A stretch of 64,000 bases of DNA. Source: Hespellia sp. (GTDB lineage: Bacteria > Bacillota > Clostridia > Lachnospirales > Lachnospiraceae). The stretch is taken from the NCBI GenBank assembly GCA_028694105.1, contig JAQUUC010000007.1, positions 1 to 64,000 on the forward strand. Reading direction: 5' to 3'. The notes beneath the pieces were generated by a model that was given only the letters and a program-made list of their open reading frames with translations, was not told the origin of the DNA and ran no database searches. The position numbers were made by a program, and so were the translations under genes. Positions 50,436 to 59,997 of the stretch are shown in pieces; within the stretch, counting starts at the first letter, position 1, and every line of letters begins with the position of its first letter.

Positions 50436-51377
50436 TTATTCACTCTGCAAGAGTTCATCCATCACTTTAACAACATCCATTGTATATTCGATATAGTGTT
50501 TCCCACATGCGCTATCCTGAATACAGTTTTCAATATCCCGAATTTCATAAGTCAGCGCATCTTCGGTCTTACCATATTTAATTTCCTCTTCTTTTCCATC
50601 CGGAAATGTAAGCACAGCCCGGTCCGCCCGCACATAATTATATACTGTAACATATGCCTTATCTCCTGCAACGATAGCTCTCTTCGGGAGTTTTGCACGA
50701 AATGTCATGTTTGCATTTCCCATTTCTCCGGTGCTGGTTGCAATACCGATACTCCACATTTCATCAACACCTGTTGGATAGGGTATCATCACATGTTTCA
50801 TCGTTTCAAATTCGCCCGTCAGAAAATATCGCAAAAACGACAACGTATAGGTGCCAATATCTAACATTGCACCTCCGCCTAATGCTTTCGAAAAGAAACG
50901 ATTTTCCGGATCATCCTCCTTCAGACTTCCCAAATCGGCCTGCACATATTTGATTTTCCCCAATCTGCCTTCTTTTATCATTTCCTGTATTTTCTCAAAT
51001 AAAGGCATATGATATATTGTCATCGCTTCACTTAAGATTAAGTTATGTTCCTTCGCATATTCATACGCAATCTTCATTTCCTGATAATTTCCCCAAATTG
51101 CTTTTTCACACAAAACATGCTTTCCGTTTTTGAGGCATTTCATAATATTTTTATAATGCTGGGAATTCACGGTGGCAATATAGACAACATCCACTTCCTC
51201 ATCCTCAATTAAAGAGTCATATGATTCGTATACCTTCTGCACATCATATTGCTTTTGAAATGTTCTGGCACGCTGCAAATCTCTTGCTGCTACTCCGTAA
51301 ATTGCGTGAAGGGGCTTCATTCCCTCTGCAAATTCATGTGCAATATGGCCCAATCCAATAATTCCCCATTTTATCAT
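50436..51377 (-). CDS. Gfo/Idh/MocA-family oxidoreductase
   Basis: A 313-residue NAD(P)-dependent sugar or polyol dehydrogenase-like protein. GIIGLGHIAHEFAEGM is the nucleotide loop; the usual EKP triad reads CEKAIWGN, and GGGAMLDIGTYTL holds the conserved substrate region. The ribosome site is GGGATT-like and modest. No sugar transport genes are adjacent, so the substrate is unknown. Confidence 0.83.
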   Translation of the reverse strand: MIKWGIIGLGHIAHEFAEGMKPLHAIYGVAARDLQRARTFQKQYDVQKVYESYDSLIEDEEVDVVYIATVNSQHYKNIMKCLKNGKHVLCEKAIWGNYQEMKIAYEYAKEHNLILSEAMTIYHMPLFEKIQEMIKEGRLGKIKYVQADLGSLKEDDPENRFFSKALGGGAMLDIGTYTLSFLRYFLTGEFETMKHVMIPYPTGVDEMWSIGIATSTGEMGNANMTFRAKLPKRAIVAGDKAYVTVYNYVRADRAVLTFPDGKEEEIKYGKTEDALTYEIRDIENCIQDSACGKHYIEYTMDVVKVMDELLQSE

Positions 51378-51439
51378 GTTAATCCCTGCCCCTTCTATTT
51401 CGTATTGTAATGCCTTCCAACCTTATAATTTGCCAAGTA

Positions 51440-51949
51440 CTATATCCATTCCACTTTCATATTCAAAGCCGGAGCTTCCACCCCAAGATATTTTCCCAGA
51501 CAATCCACAATAAACTGATGATCATCCTCATGCTCCAGAAATGATACCGTTACAACCATCGCGATTCCCGAGCCTTTCAGCCGAATCGGAAATCCTCCGC
51601 CACAGAGCTTATAGTCCGCATCATTTAAGCCAAATGTCGTCAGATTCTTTCCGGTCTTTCTCGCCATAATATTGCTTTTCAGCGAACTGCATTCATGGTA
51701 ACATACTATATTAAATTTTCTGCGCATCCAATTCTGATGGTTCAAATTCGCCCTTTCAGAAGCATACTGGAACACAATATGTCCATTCATTTTGCGAATT
51801 GCAATGGCCATATCAATTCCTCTTTCTTTGGTTTCTGCAACCATCAGCTTACCTAATTCCCACGCATCGTCATTGTTAAATGAGGAAAATTGCAGCAGCT
51901 GCTCCTGCTCGTTCACAATTTCAAGTGCTTTTTCATAATTTGTTTCCAT
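51440..51949 (-). CDS. UPF0303/DUF336 (GlcG/HbpS-like) protein
   Basis: A 169-residue single-domain protein of the heme-binding/GlcG-HbpS superfamily, UPF0303 branch: AWELGKLMVAETKERGIDMAIAIRKMNG opens it and DADYKLCGGGFPIRLKGSGIAMVVTVS is the conserved core. The role is not established; heme or small-ligand binding is possible. GGAGG precedes the ATG. Confidence 0.83.
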   Translation of the reverse strand: METNYEKALEIVNEQEQLLQFSSFNNDDAWELGKLMVAETKERGIDMAIAIRKMNGHIVFQYASERANLNHQNWMRRKFNIVCYHECSSLKSNIMARKTGKNLTTFGLNDADYKLCGGGFPIRLKGSGIAMVVTVSFLEHEDDHQFIVDCLGKYLGVEAPALNMKVEWI

Positions 51950-52121
51950 TTCGAAACCTCCATTCGTATTCTACTTATATTGTAGAATGAATGAAATGCA
52001 TACACAATACGCACAGTTCCCTATATTTCCACAAAAATTTCCAAGTGTCACAACGCTTCGGTCGATCTCCATCGCAATCCTCTGCCGCGAAGAACCTTTC
52101 CATACTCAAATGACTTCGCCT

Positions 52122-53054
52122 TTACTTCATGACCTCTTTTCCATCATGAAAATAGCATTCGCTAAACTCCTCACCCTTCATAATCTGTAAAACCTTGTCC
52201 ATTCCATGTGCCAAGTCCATCCTCGCGTACTCTTTTTCGGAAATCCAATAGACTTTCCCCTCATCGGAACTCACAGGCTGTCCCTCAAAAGAATCCGTCC
52301 AATACAAATATCCAATATTATGAATATCTCCTTTGTACCAGTGATAGATGCCCTTCAGGACTGGATGCATAATCGTTAGACCGGTCTCCTCTTTCACTTC
52401 CCGAATCACCGAATCCGCAAACGATTCCCCGTCTTCTATATGGCCACCCGGAAATGTCGTTCCCGTGTAACCATCACCAACCTTATCAAGCGCAAGTACA
52501 TTTCCATCTCCATCGGAAATCATGCACATATTCATAAGAACTACTCTCTGCGTTCTATCTTTTTCTTTTAATTCGAGATTCTCTGATTCCCCAAGATTCA
52601 CTGATTTTTCTACCAGCTGATCTCCGACATACCGAAGTTTCATGAAGAAAAACGGTGTATCCTGCTCCAGTAATCGAAAAAAATCTTTGTCACCTTCCCA
52701 AATTGGTAAGTCATACACGTCCTTCTTATCAATCCACTCTAGCGTTCCTTCCTCACACGCGGTGAGCTCTCCCGTGTATTCGGATGCCGTATAGAGATAC
52801 ATGTATTCCGTCTGCCACCGGTCAGACATAAATGTAATCAGGCCTCTCGCCCGGTACTTCGTAAGACTAAGCCCCGTCTCTTCCAGAACCTCCCGGCACA
52901 AGCATTCCTCCGGCGTCTCATCTTGTTCAAAATGTCCCCCGACTCCGACCCATTTGTCCTGATTGATGTCATTTACCTTTTTGATACGATGCATCATAAG
53001 ATATTGATTATCTTTCTCCATGTAGCATAATGTTGTCAAATTAGATTTTGTCAT
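52122..53054 (-). CDS. Tandem double-Nudix hydrolase
   Basis: A 310-residue protein with two complete Nudix boxes: GHFEQDETPEECLCREVLEETGL in the first half (about 35-60) and GHIEDGESFADSVIREVKEETGL in the second half (about 205-230), both fitting GX5EX7REUXEEXGU. The first half resembles 8-oxo-dGTP diphosphatases of the MutT type. The start at 53054 overlaps the vsr gene end by 14 bases, so it is read as part of the restriction-modification cluster or by leakage from it. Confidence 0.85.
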   Translation of the reverse strand: MTKSNLTTLCYMEKDNQYLMMHRIKKVNDINQDKWVGVGGHFEQDETPEECLCREVLEETGLSLTKYRARGLITFMSDRWQTEYMYLYTASEYTGELTACEEGTLEWIDKKDVYDLPIWEGDKDFFRLLEQDTPFFFMKLRYVGDQLVEKSVNLGESENLELKEKDRTQRVVLMNMCMISDGDGNVLALDKVGDGYTGTTFPGGHIEDGESFADSVIREVKEETGLTIMHPVLKGIYHWYKGDIHNIGYLYWTDSFEGQPVSSDEGKVYWISEKEYARMDLAHGMDKVLQIMKGEEFSECYFHDGKEVMK

Positions 53055-53541
53055 TTTGGCAGCCTTTCCATTCACTTTTCACACGCTCTGACTCTGCTTC
53101 ACATATATCCAGTTCTTCCATTTTAATATCAAATACCGTCTCTTCCACAACTTTCACACATTCATCTACGTTCTTTTTGATTTCATCTCCCCAAAAACGA
53201 ATAACAGTCCAGCCCTCAAATAAAAGCTGCTTATTAACTTCATCGTCCCGCTGTCTGTTTCTGGATATTTTATTTATCCAAAATTCGCTGTTATTGCTTT
53301 TCTCAAGACGAGGTTTTAACACTTCCCAGTCTTTTCCATGAAAGAATTCTCCATCACAGAAAATCGCAATTTTATACTTTGTAAGCACAATGTCCGGTTT
53401 CCCCGGCAACGCATTATAATTCTTGCGGTAATGATATCCCTTTACCCATAATGCTTTTCTTAGTAATACTTCAATTTTTGTATCTGTAGAATGAATATGC
53501 TGCATATTTTTTCTTCGCTGCTCTTTTGTAAGAACATCCAT
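53041..53541 (-). CDS. vsr: Very short patch repair endonuclease (Vsr)
   Basis: A 166-residue endonuclease nicking at T:G mismatches left by deamination of 5-methylcytosine. KEQRRKNMQHIHSTDTKIEVLLRKALWVKGYHYRKN opens it, GKPDIVLTKYKIAIFCDGEFFHG carries the active Asp and metal site, and WTVIRFWGDEI is conserved. AAAGGTGG precedes the ATG. It is 68 bases downstream of the restriction genes and fits the two m5C methyltransferases of the cluster. Confidence 0.92.
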   Translation of the reverse strand: MDVLTKEQRRKNMQHIHSTDTKIEVLLRKALWVKGYHYRKNYNALPGKPDIVLTKYKIAIFCDGEFFHGKDWEVLKPRLEKSNNSEFWINKISRNRQRDDEVNKQLLFEGWTVIRFWGDEIKKNVDECVKVVEETVFDIKMEELDICEAESERVKSEWKGCQNDKI

Positions 53542-53609
53542 TTTGATCAGCCACCTTTATTTAATTCCATAGAATCCTAAGAGAATATCAATAGTGAGTA
53601 CCCCTCCAT

Positions 53610-54848
53610 CTAAACAAACTGAGCTATCTCATGTGCCAGCTTAATAATTTCATCTTCATTTTGTCTTGTGCTTATCTTCATCAAATGCTTAATGTCAATG
53701 ACAATACCCTGTACTTTTTCATAAGACTTATTATTTTGTTTCCAGTCACCATAAGCCTCTCCTACTCTTAAGACATTTTGCTCTGTTTTCCATCGCTGCC
53801 CCATTGAATTAAATGGCATTAAAAAAGCATTATATACTTTAAAATCATCCCCATATATTTTTTTGAACTTGTTTTGTTCTGCAATATATTCGCCATAAGT
53901 AATCTGCTTGTTTATAGATGTTGATCCCGGCAAATCTCCAGTTCTTCCTGTTGCACCATATTTATAATATTTTGCATCCAGAACATATACATCCCCATTA
54001 GATACCATAATTGTATCTGGTTCAAGTGATGCATTAGGATTTTCCTTACCTGCAATATTCCAGTATGTTTTAGGAAAATATTTTTCTTTTCCGTTAATTC
54101 CATAAACCTTTTCTATCATTGCTTCCCAAACATATTCAAATCTATAAGTACCATACTTATAATTATATCCTGATTTATCGGAGCCCTGATCGTCCACTAT
54201 TGCCAGCATACTTATAAACAACGACTTATTTAAATCATTAAATGTACTGGATATTTTTTCTCTCAGTACTGATCTAAATAGTTTTTCATTGTACTTTAGC
54301 CTGGGTTTTTCCGGCATACTGGATGTAAACAGCCAGCCAATCTTTGCAAAACTTTCATAAACACAAAATTCATGAATCAATGTTATTATTTCGTCATTAT
54401 TTACTGTATTCTTCTTCGTCACAAAATCCAGATAATATGCATTATTATTCTGAATATATGCTTTCTGTGTTTTAATTGTCCTGTTCCAGTCCATCTTTCC
54501 TCTCTTCGCCACACGATAAATCACTTCGCGTTCCTTGTAATATCCACGCGAATAAAAATCATAAATCACAGCTATATATGCCTGTATCGGAAATGCAGTT
54601 TCATTGTATCCCTTATGTCCTTCTGTAATTTCAGAATCTTTTCTGGCTGTCGTAGTTCTAATTGTGTTCAGTAACAGTAAAATATCTTTTCTTAATTCTT
54701 GATCGTCGTGTGAAATATCATACCCTAATGGAAAATTGATGCTTATATCATTATTTTCGCACTTAATCCCAACAAAAACATCTTTTTCCCAATTTGTATT
54801 CACTCTGCATTTATCACGTATGTTAAACCGGCCCGTTTGACACACCAC
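53610..54848 (-). CDS. LlaJI/McrC-like restriction nuclease subunit
   Basis: A 412-residue nuclease subunit of the LlaJI/McrC type. The PD-(D/E)xK core is at LEPDTIMVSNGDVYVLDAKYYK (about residue 275-297). It should cut DNA together with the AAA+ motor encoded just before it. The start is a GTG next to GGGAAGG, overlapping the ribosome site, so the exact start is uncertain by one or two codons. The rest of the protein is poorly conserved. Confidence 0.83.
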   Translation of the reverse strand: MVCQTGRFNIRDKCRVNTNWEKDVFVGIKCENNDISINFPLGYDISHDDQELRKDILLLLNTIRTTTARKDSEITEGHKGYNETAFPIQAYIAVIYDFYSRGYYKEREVIYRVAKRGKMDWNRTIKTQKAYIQNNNAYYLDFVTKKNTVNNDEIITLIHEFCVYESFAKIGWLFTSSMPEKPRLKYNEKLFRSVLREKISSTFNDLNKSLFISMLAIVDDQGSDKSGYNYKYGTYRFEYVWEAMIEKVYGINGKEKYFPKTYWNIAGKENPNASLEPDTIMVSNGDVYVLDAKYYKYGATGRTGDLPGSTSINKQITYGEYIAEQNKFKKIYGDDFKVYNAFLMPFNSMGQRWKTEQNVLRVGEAYGDWKQNNKSYEKVQGIVIDIKHLMKISTRQNEDEIIKLAHEIAQFV

Positions 54849-54866
54849 CTTCCCAATAGCATCCGA

Positions 54867-56201
54867 CTAATTCTCTTCCTCGCGTTGCATTTCTTTTACC
54901 ATTTTTTGATAAACCTCCGGTTTTAAAACAGCACCCAGTTTATCTGTGGTTGCTTCTTCATATGTTTCAATAACGTCTTCAAGAGATTTGAAATTCTCAT
55001 CAAAAATTAAATCTCTTTCCAGTCTAAATGCGTCATCCCATAAATACTTCAGAACTTTTCCTGGAAATTTATTTGAAGACAGTTCACTATGTTTTACAAA
55101 ATATGCACCTAATCTCTTATCCTCCGAGCTTGCCATATCAACATTAGTATTCATAACCATATCATTAATAACGACAGCAAATGCTCCCCATTGAATTTCT
55201 GTTCCCTCTATCTTATTCTTGGCATGTCCTGCTGACATAACATCATTTTTCATGTGACGCATATTCCATCTTCTCTGAAAAGCGGTATCCAGAGTAAAAA
55301 CATTTTGATCTGCCGTATTCATTGTTGCCAGAATCCACATATTAGAAGGAATCCGAATCTCATGCTCTGCTTTTCCAAAAACTACGGTAGCAACGTCATA
55401 ATTGGATATTGCATATTCACTTTCTCCATATTCTGCCGGGTCATACTTATGGCTGTCTTCTGTCTTTCGATCCAGCAGCTGAAAGATTTCGCCAAATATT
55501 GCCGGAGCATTTCCTCTGTTAATTTCCTCGATAACCAAATAGTATTCTTTCCCCGGATTATCCCATGCCCTTTTAAGCATCTTGGTAAATGGTCCCGGAG
55601 TAAAAACATACTTCAGCTGTCCCTCCTCCACTCTTGGTAAAATCTGACCAACAAAGTCCGAATATGTATAATCCGGGTGGAATACAATTCTTTCCATTCT
55701 ACTGGCATCATCACAATATTTTTCTTGAATTTCATGACTTTTACCTACGCCCGGTACACCATATAACAATATATTTTCAGCATCTGTTAATCGTTTCGTA
55801 TCCGTTGTGTTTTCAGATAAATTTTCATTTATTTTTGAATCATCATCTATAATCTCCTGAAGCATTTGTTTACAAATTTTATGAAATTTCTCTTCCGAAA
55901 TTTCAATCAGATAATTCTCTTCGAGATTTACATTTGCAATACAAATGGGAACTAATTTTGCTACTTCTAGTTCTTTTTTCAGCATGAGCACATTATTTTT
56001 CTTAGAAACAACGTTCATATATACATTTGCGCCAGACAATGGTGCTCTTCTGTATACCAGCAGGTTGTCTCCTTCTTCCACATGATCAAGTACATCTTCC
56101 GTATTTTGAACTGTAAACTCTAACGAGAATGTTTTTGTCGAATCTATTTTCGTAAATGTGTCCTGAAAAGAATCCACAGATAAAATGTAATATTTTTTCA
56201 C
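54867..56201 (-). CDS. McrB-like AAA+ GTPase/ATPase restriction subunit
   Basis: A 444-residue motor protein. Residues 1-120 form a beta-rich EVE/PUA-like domain (FTVQNTEDVLDHVEEGDNLLVYRR); residues 140-400 are the AAA+ core with Walker A GVPGVGKS, Walker B VIEEINRGNAPAIFGEIFQLLDR and the McrB signature MNTADQNVFTLDTAFQRRW. The GTG start at 56201 follows GGAGG that lies inside the end of the upstream gene, indicating coupling. It drives translocation or recognition for the McrC-like nuclease. Confidence 0.86.
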   Translation of the reverse strand: MKKYYILSVDSFQDTFTKIDSTKTFSLEFTVQNTEDVLDHVEEGDNLLVYRRAPLSGANVYMNVVSKKNNVLMLKKELEVAKLVPICIANVNLEENYLIEISEEKFHKICKQMLQEIIDDDSKINENLSENTTDTKRLTDAENILLYGVPGVGKSHEIQEKYCDDASRMERIVFHPDYTYSDFVGQILPRVEEGQLKYVFTPGPFTKMLKRAWDNPGKEYYLVIEEINRGNAPAIFGEIFQLLDRKTEDSHKYDPAEYGESEYAISNYDVATVVFGKAEHEIRIPSNMWILATMNTADQNVFTLDTAFQRRWNMRHMKNDVMSAGHAKNKIEGTEIQWGAFAVVINDMVMNTNVDMASSEDKRLGAYFVKHSELSSNKFPGKVLKYLWDDAFRLERDLIFDENFKSLEDVIETYEEATTDKLGAVLKPEVYQKMVKEMQREEEN

Positions 56202-56204
56202 CTT

Positions 56205-56825
56205 CTATTCCTCCGTTTCAAATACATATTTTTTCCATCCATAAAAGCCTGAAACAAATATCTTATTGTCCTTAATTTGTATTTCAACAACCTCTTTGCC
56301 ACTATACTGGTCCATAAGACTTTTCCCCGCTATCTTAACATCATAAAAATCTGTTTTTTCCGGTGAATCATTTCTTTTCTTCTCAGATTTCAGGTGTTCG
56401 ATATCAACGTCTGCATCCATTAACGATGTATTTTCTTTAAAACGTTTCAGTCTGTCAGAAGTCAGAATTTCAAATCCATACTTCGATTTCTGTATTACCA
56501 GATTGTCTGTATATTTTTTCGTATAAACGAAGTATCTGTTCTGTGAATTCGAAACTTCTTTCTCAAAAATAATTTCATCTCCTGCAAATAAATCCTTATT
56601 TCGATAGTATTGCCCTAATCCCACAATACGCTTTTCTCTGCCCACAGTATTTCTTACAGTTACTTTCTCTCCAGTGAATTTATCTGTAAAATCAATTGGC
56701 GTATTTTGCTTGTCAAAAACATCTGTTATATCCAGGTCATTCGGAATTAACACATAGGTATCATGAGTTCCGCCTTTCCCAAGCTCCGTATTGTTTAACT
56801 TTTTAACTATCTGGACTACTTTCAC
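56205..56825 (-). CDS. Unassigned subunit of the restriction cluster (B3-like?)
   Basis: A 206-residue soluble protein not recognised with confidence. The first 110 residues (GKGGTHDTYVLIPNDLDI, EKVTVRNTVGREKRIVGLGQYY, FAGDEIIFEK) resemble B3-like or EcoRII-N-type DNA-binding folds; the remainder is charged and may contact the motor protein. It lies between the methyltransferases and the McrB-like gene, with a GTG start after AGAAGG. A separate specificity subunit would explain its place; it is not part of the classical four-gene LlaJI set as I know it. Confidence 0.7.
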   Translation of the reverse strand: MKVVQIVKKLNNTELGKGGTHDTYVLIPNDLDITDVFDKQNTPIDFTDKFTGEKVTVRNTVGREKRIVGLGQYYRNKDLFAGDEIIFEKEVSNSQNRYFVYTKKYTDNLVIQKSKYGFEILTSDRLKRFKENTSLMDADVDIEHLKSEKKRNDSPEKTDFYDVKIAGKSLMDQYSGKEVVEIQIKDNKIFVSGFYGWKKYVFETEE

Positions 56826-56853
56826 AGTTCCACCTTCTCTCTGAATAATCGTA

Positions 56854-58365
56854 TTACAAATACTTCTTTATTACATTTGCAATTCCTCTTGCCATCATGG
56901 TAGGAACCGCATTTCCGATCTGCATATATGTTTTAAGATAAGCTCCCCAGAATAAATAATCATCTGGAAATGATTGTATTCTGGCTGCCTCTCTTGGCGT
57001 AATTGCTCTTATCTGATACGGATGGATGTGCGAATGACAATCCATTCTCAGGTGTGCAGTAATTGTTCTGCAAGGGCGGTCTGGAATCAGCTTATAGTAC
57101 TTGTCTTTAAAGCAATGATTTCTATGCGCATAAGGCATTATGTCTTTTACTTTTTCATCTGTAGCATCATCCCCCGGGTTAAGCCTCTTGTATATTTCAT
57201 AATTCACGTCACTACAGTATCTTGCCTTATGATTAAAAACATAAGGAATATCTCTTCCCATATTTACCAAAGACAAATAGTCATTTTTATTATTTTCATA
57301 ATGATTCACATCTATTTTCTTCCCTGTAACATCACTATCGACCTCATTCATATTCTTTATTCGAGGCGCCTCTAATGGTTTGATATCTTTTAATGCATCT
57401 GATAAAAGATATTTTGCATTATGTGCACAGTTCTCCCTAATCTGCTTAAAGAGCATCGCTGGAGAAATGTCTTTTGACTCCATTACATCATTTCGAACAG
57501 CAATGAAAATCAGTCTTTCTCTGCTTTGCGCAACTGAAAAATCCTGTGAATTAAGGATTTGATAATTCACCTTATATGAATATTCTTTTCCGTTCTTCAG
57601 CACTTTCAGGTTCTCATAATCTTCAACTACCTGATCAGCCACCCTGAGCATTCCCTTTACATTTTCCATCACCACAATTTTCGGTGTGATTTTTTCAACT
57701 GCCTTCACAAAATATTTATACAGCTTGTTCCTTGGATCATCTATAACCCGCTGTCGATTAGCTTCACTAAACCCCTGACAGGGTGGTCCCCCAACAACGA
57801 CATCAATTTCTTCGTCTATATAATCTTCAATATTATCTACTATTTCCTTAATATCTCCCTGAATCAACTTATCGGATGGAAGTTCTGGATGATTGTATTT
57901 GTATGTCTGAATACAAACATTCTCTATATCATTAGCAAGCCTTACATGAAATCCTTCCTGTAAAAATCCAAGGCTCAATCCACCTGCTCCACAGAAGAAA
58001 TCTACCAGAGTGAGTTTTTTCTTTTTCGCAACTTCTTTCTGAATTTCCAGTCTTTTGGAATTATATAATTTATCAACCAGATTTCCTACCGCTTTTCTAT
58101 TAGTAATTACAAAATTTACTGCCTCTTCAAACCTGCAATACATTTCCCCGGCTAATTGTTTCAGTTCATCGATTTCATTTCCATTATCAATAACACCGAT
58201 AGAAATCAATTCCTGCTCATATAACCTGCTGGTTTCCGCTTTCAGTTCGACTCCGTTTTTTTTACAAAAAACTTCTACCAGTCTTCTATACACCTGCATC
58301 TGCTCTAAGTAAAACGATTTCTCCGTTTTACTTGTCCATTTATTTACAGATTTAAATATCATCAT
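56854..58365 (-). CDS. DNA cytosine-5 methyltransferase (first)
   Basis: A 503-residue m5C methyltransferase with a 115-residue N-terminal extension. Motif I is VDFFCGAGGLSLGFLQEGF, motif IV GGPPCQGFSEANRQR with the catalytic Cys, motif VI VVMENVKGM, motif VIII QSRERLIFIAVR and motif X MQIGNAVPTMMARGIAN. TTGGAGG precedes the ATG. It overlaps the second methyltransferase gene by 14 bases. Together they would protect both strands of an asymmetric site. Confidence 0.92.
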   Translation of the reverse strand: MMIFKSVNKWTSKTEKSFYLEQMQVYRRLVEVFCKKNGVELKAETSRLYEQELISIGVIDNGNEIDELKQLAGEMYCRFEEAVNFVITNRKAVGNLVDKLYNSKRLEIQKEVAKKKKLTLVDFFCGAGGLSLGFLQEGFHVRLANDIENVCIQTYKYNHPELPSDKLIQGDIKEIVDNIEDYIDEEIDVVVGGPPCQGFSEANRQRVIDDPRNKLYKYFVKAVEKITPKIVVMENVKGMLRVADQVVEDYENLKVLKNGKEYSYKVNYQILNSQDFSVAQSRERLIFIAVRNDVMESKDISPAMLFKQIRENCAHNAKYLLSDALKDIKPLEAPRIKNMNEVDSDVTGKKIDVNHYENNKNDYLSLVNMGRDIPYVFNHKARYCSDVNYEIYKRLNPGDDATDEKVKDIMPYAHRNHCFKDKYYKLIPDRPCRTITAHLRMDCHSHIHPYQIRAITPREAARIQSFPDDYLFWGAYLKTYMQIGNAVPTMMARGIANVIKKYL

Positions 58366-59572
58366 TGGCCTCCAACTTATTTAATTTCCCTTTAATACAT
58401 TTTGCAATCGCCTCAGCCAAAAGGGGTGGTACAGCATTTCCTATCTGCTTAAATTGCTCAGTTCTTGGACCTTCAAACACAAAATTATCAGGAAATGACT
58501 GCAATCTGGCTGCTTCTCTTACTGTAAATGTCCTTCCCTGTGAACTGTCTGGATGAATAAACTGATTGCCGTCTTTATACAAATGAGCAATGATTGTCTT
58601 TGATGGCAAATCCCACCACTGCACAGTATAACTGTTGCCAAATACCCGCGGTTTCTCATGATTCAGGTCTGGTCTGTTTTCCAGTAACTCCTGAAATGTC
58701 CAATGATTTTTGCTCATCACTGTATATCTTTCAATATCTTTATCATTATGATTTCTTGCAACATGGTCCATTAATGTATTTTCATTTATATGACTTATTT
58801 TTTTTAGAAAATCATTGTCTCGCTTTGACTCAAATGGAATTTTTGCTTCTCCTTGTCCGGGACGGAGCTTAGGAAGTTCTCCAATTGCGTCTTTTACCGT
58901 TACATATTTTTTTAGTCCCGTCTTTTCATCCTCTGTCATCTCCGGATCATAATGTGTTTTGATTATATCTGCATACATTTCCTCTGGTTCAATATCAATG
59001 TCTTTTCTTACCCCTATGATGATCACTCTTTTTCTGATCTGCGGCACTCCATAATTTGCAGAATTAAGCACATTCATTTTTGCATCAAACTTTACCTTAT
59101 AATTTGCTCCTAACGCTGCAATAATCTTATTAACAATATACTCTCTGTTTACCTTTGCCGTAAGCATACCGGTTACATTCTCGAAAACAAAAAATCGGGG
59201 TTTATAATGATTGAGAACCTTTACATAACTTTCAAACAAGTAATTTCTTGGATCATCCTGCATTGCATTATCATCTTTTGCTCTTCCCAAACTCGAATAA
59301 GCCTGACAGGGAGGACCACCAATAATAATATCTACTGCTCTTCCATCCACTGCCTGATCAAGTTTTTCTATAACATCATTACCAGTAATATCCAGATTCA
59401 ATACCTCTTTGTCCGGATCTTCGTATCCATAATATTCCATTCTTGTCTTTAAAGTCTTACAGGCTGTCGGGTTTATTTCTATATGTGCAAGAGCCTTAAA
59501 TCCCTGCTGATAGAATCCCTCGCTCAATCCACCACAGCCTGCGAACAGATCTATAAAACTATATCTTCTCAT
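58352..59572 (-). CDS. DNA cytosine-5 methyltransferase (second)
   Basis: A 406-residue m5C methyltransferase without the N-terminal extension: motif I FIDLFAGCGGLSEGFYQQGF, motif IV IIGGPPCQAYSSLGRAK, motif VI VFENVTGM, motif VIII VPQIRKRVIIIGVR and motif X QIGNAVPPLLAEAIAK. I choose the ATG at 59572 (GAGGTG six bases upstream) over 59581. It is the first structural gene of the cluster, 65 bases after the XRE control gene. Confidence 0.92.
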   Translation of the reverse strand: MRRYSFIDLFAGCGGLSEGFYQQGFKALAHIEINPTACKTLKTRMEYYGYEDPDKEVLNLDITGNDVIEKLDQAVDGRAVDIIIGGPPCQAYSSLGRAKDDNAMQDDPRNYLFESYVKVLNHYKPRFFVFENVTGMLTAKVNREYIVNKIIAALGANYKVKFDAKMNVLNSANYGVPQIRKRVIIIGVRKDIDIEPEEMYADIIKTHYDPEMTEDEKTGLKKYVTVKDAIGELPKLRPGQGEAKIPFESKRDNDFLKKISHINENTLMDHVARNHNDKDIERYTVMSKNHWTFQELLENRPDLNHEKPRVFGNSYTVQWWDLPSKTIIAHLYKDGNQFIHPDSSQGRTFTVREAARLQSFPDNFVFEGPRTEQFKQIGNAVPPLLAEAIAKCIKGKLNKLEANDDI

Positions 59573-59637
59573 CCAAATCACCTCATATGTGTAATTATAC
59601 TAATTTATATGTCCCATCATCAGGACTCGAAAAAACA

Positions 59638-59847
59638 TTATTCATCATCTGACTCAATTTCCATAATATCACCTGTGTCACAATTCAATGCCCCACATAT
59701 TCTAACCAGAATATCTGTATTAACATTTTCATTTTTTCCGAGTTTTGCCATAGAGGCAGAACTAATGCACGCTTGCTCACACAAATCTTTTTTCATCATG
59801 TCCTTATCAATCAGTAATTTCCATAATTTTTTATACGAAATATGCAT
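59638..59847 (-). CDS. XRE-type regulator (likely restriction-modification control protein)
   Basis: A 69-residue helix-turn-helix protein (LWKLLIDKDMMKKDLCEQACISSASMAKLGKN) of the Cro/C1 type. GGAGGTG precedes the ATG. It stands first in the operon ahead of both methyltransferases, the usual place for a C protein that delays restriction gene expression. The dyad at 59912-59931 is its probable binding site. Confidence 0.85.
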   Translation of the reverse strand: MHISYKKLWKLLIDKDMMKKDLCEQACISSASMAKLGKNENVNTDILVRICGALNCDTGDIMEIESDDE

Positions 59848-59897
59848 ACCGCACCTCCACTGTATTTATCTCCAGATAAGAATAACACCGCCATTAG

Positions 59898-59931
59898 ATT
59901 ATAGCAATGAAAACTTTGCGAATGTAAAGTT
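59898..59931 (-). promoter_or_regulatory. Promoter and dyad of the restriction-modification operon
   Basis: On the minus strand a TATAAT (59898-59903) is preceded by the dyad AACTTT (59926-59931) and AAAGTT (59912-59917) with an eight-base centre. The dyad covers the -35 region, as expected for an autoregulated control-protein operator. Confidence 0.55.
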
Positions 59932-59997
59932 CAAATTTTCCTGTAATTGATTTGTTTTTGCTTTCTCTTCATTGTACAATTGCGGCATCAGACCCCA

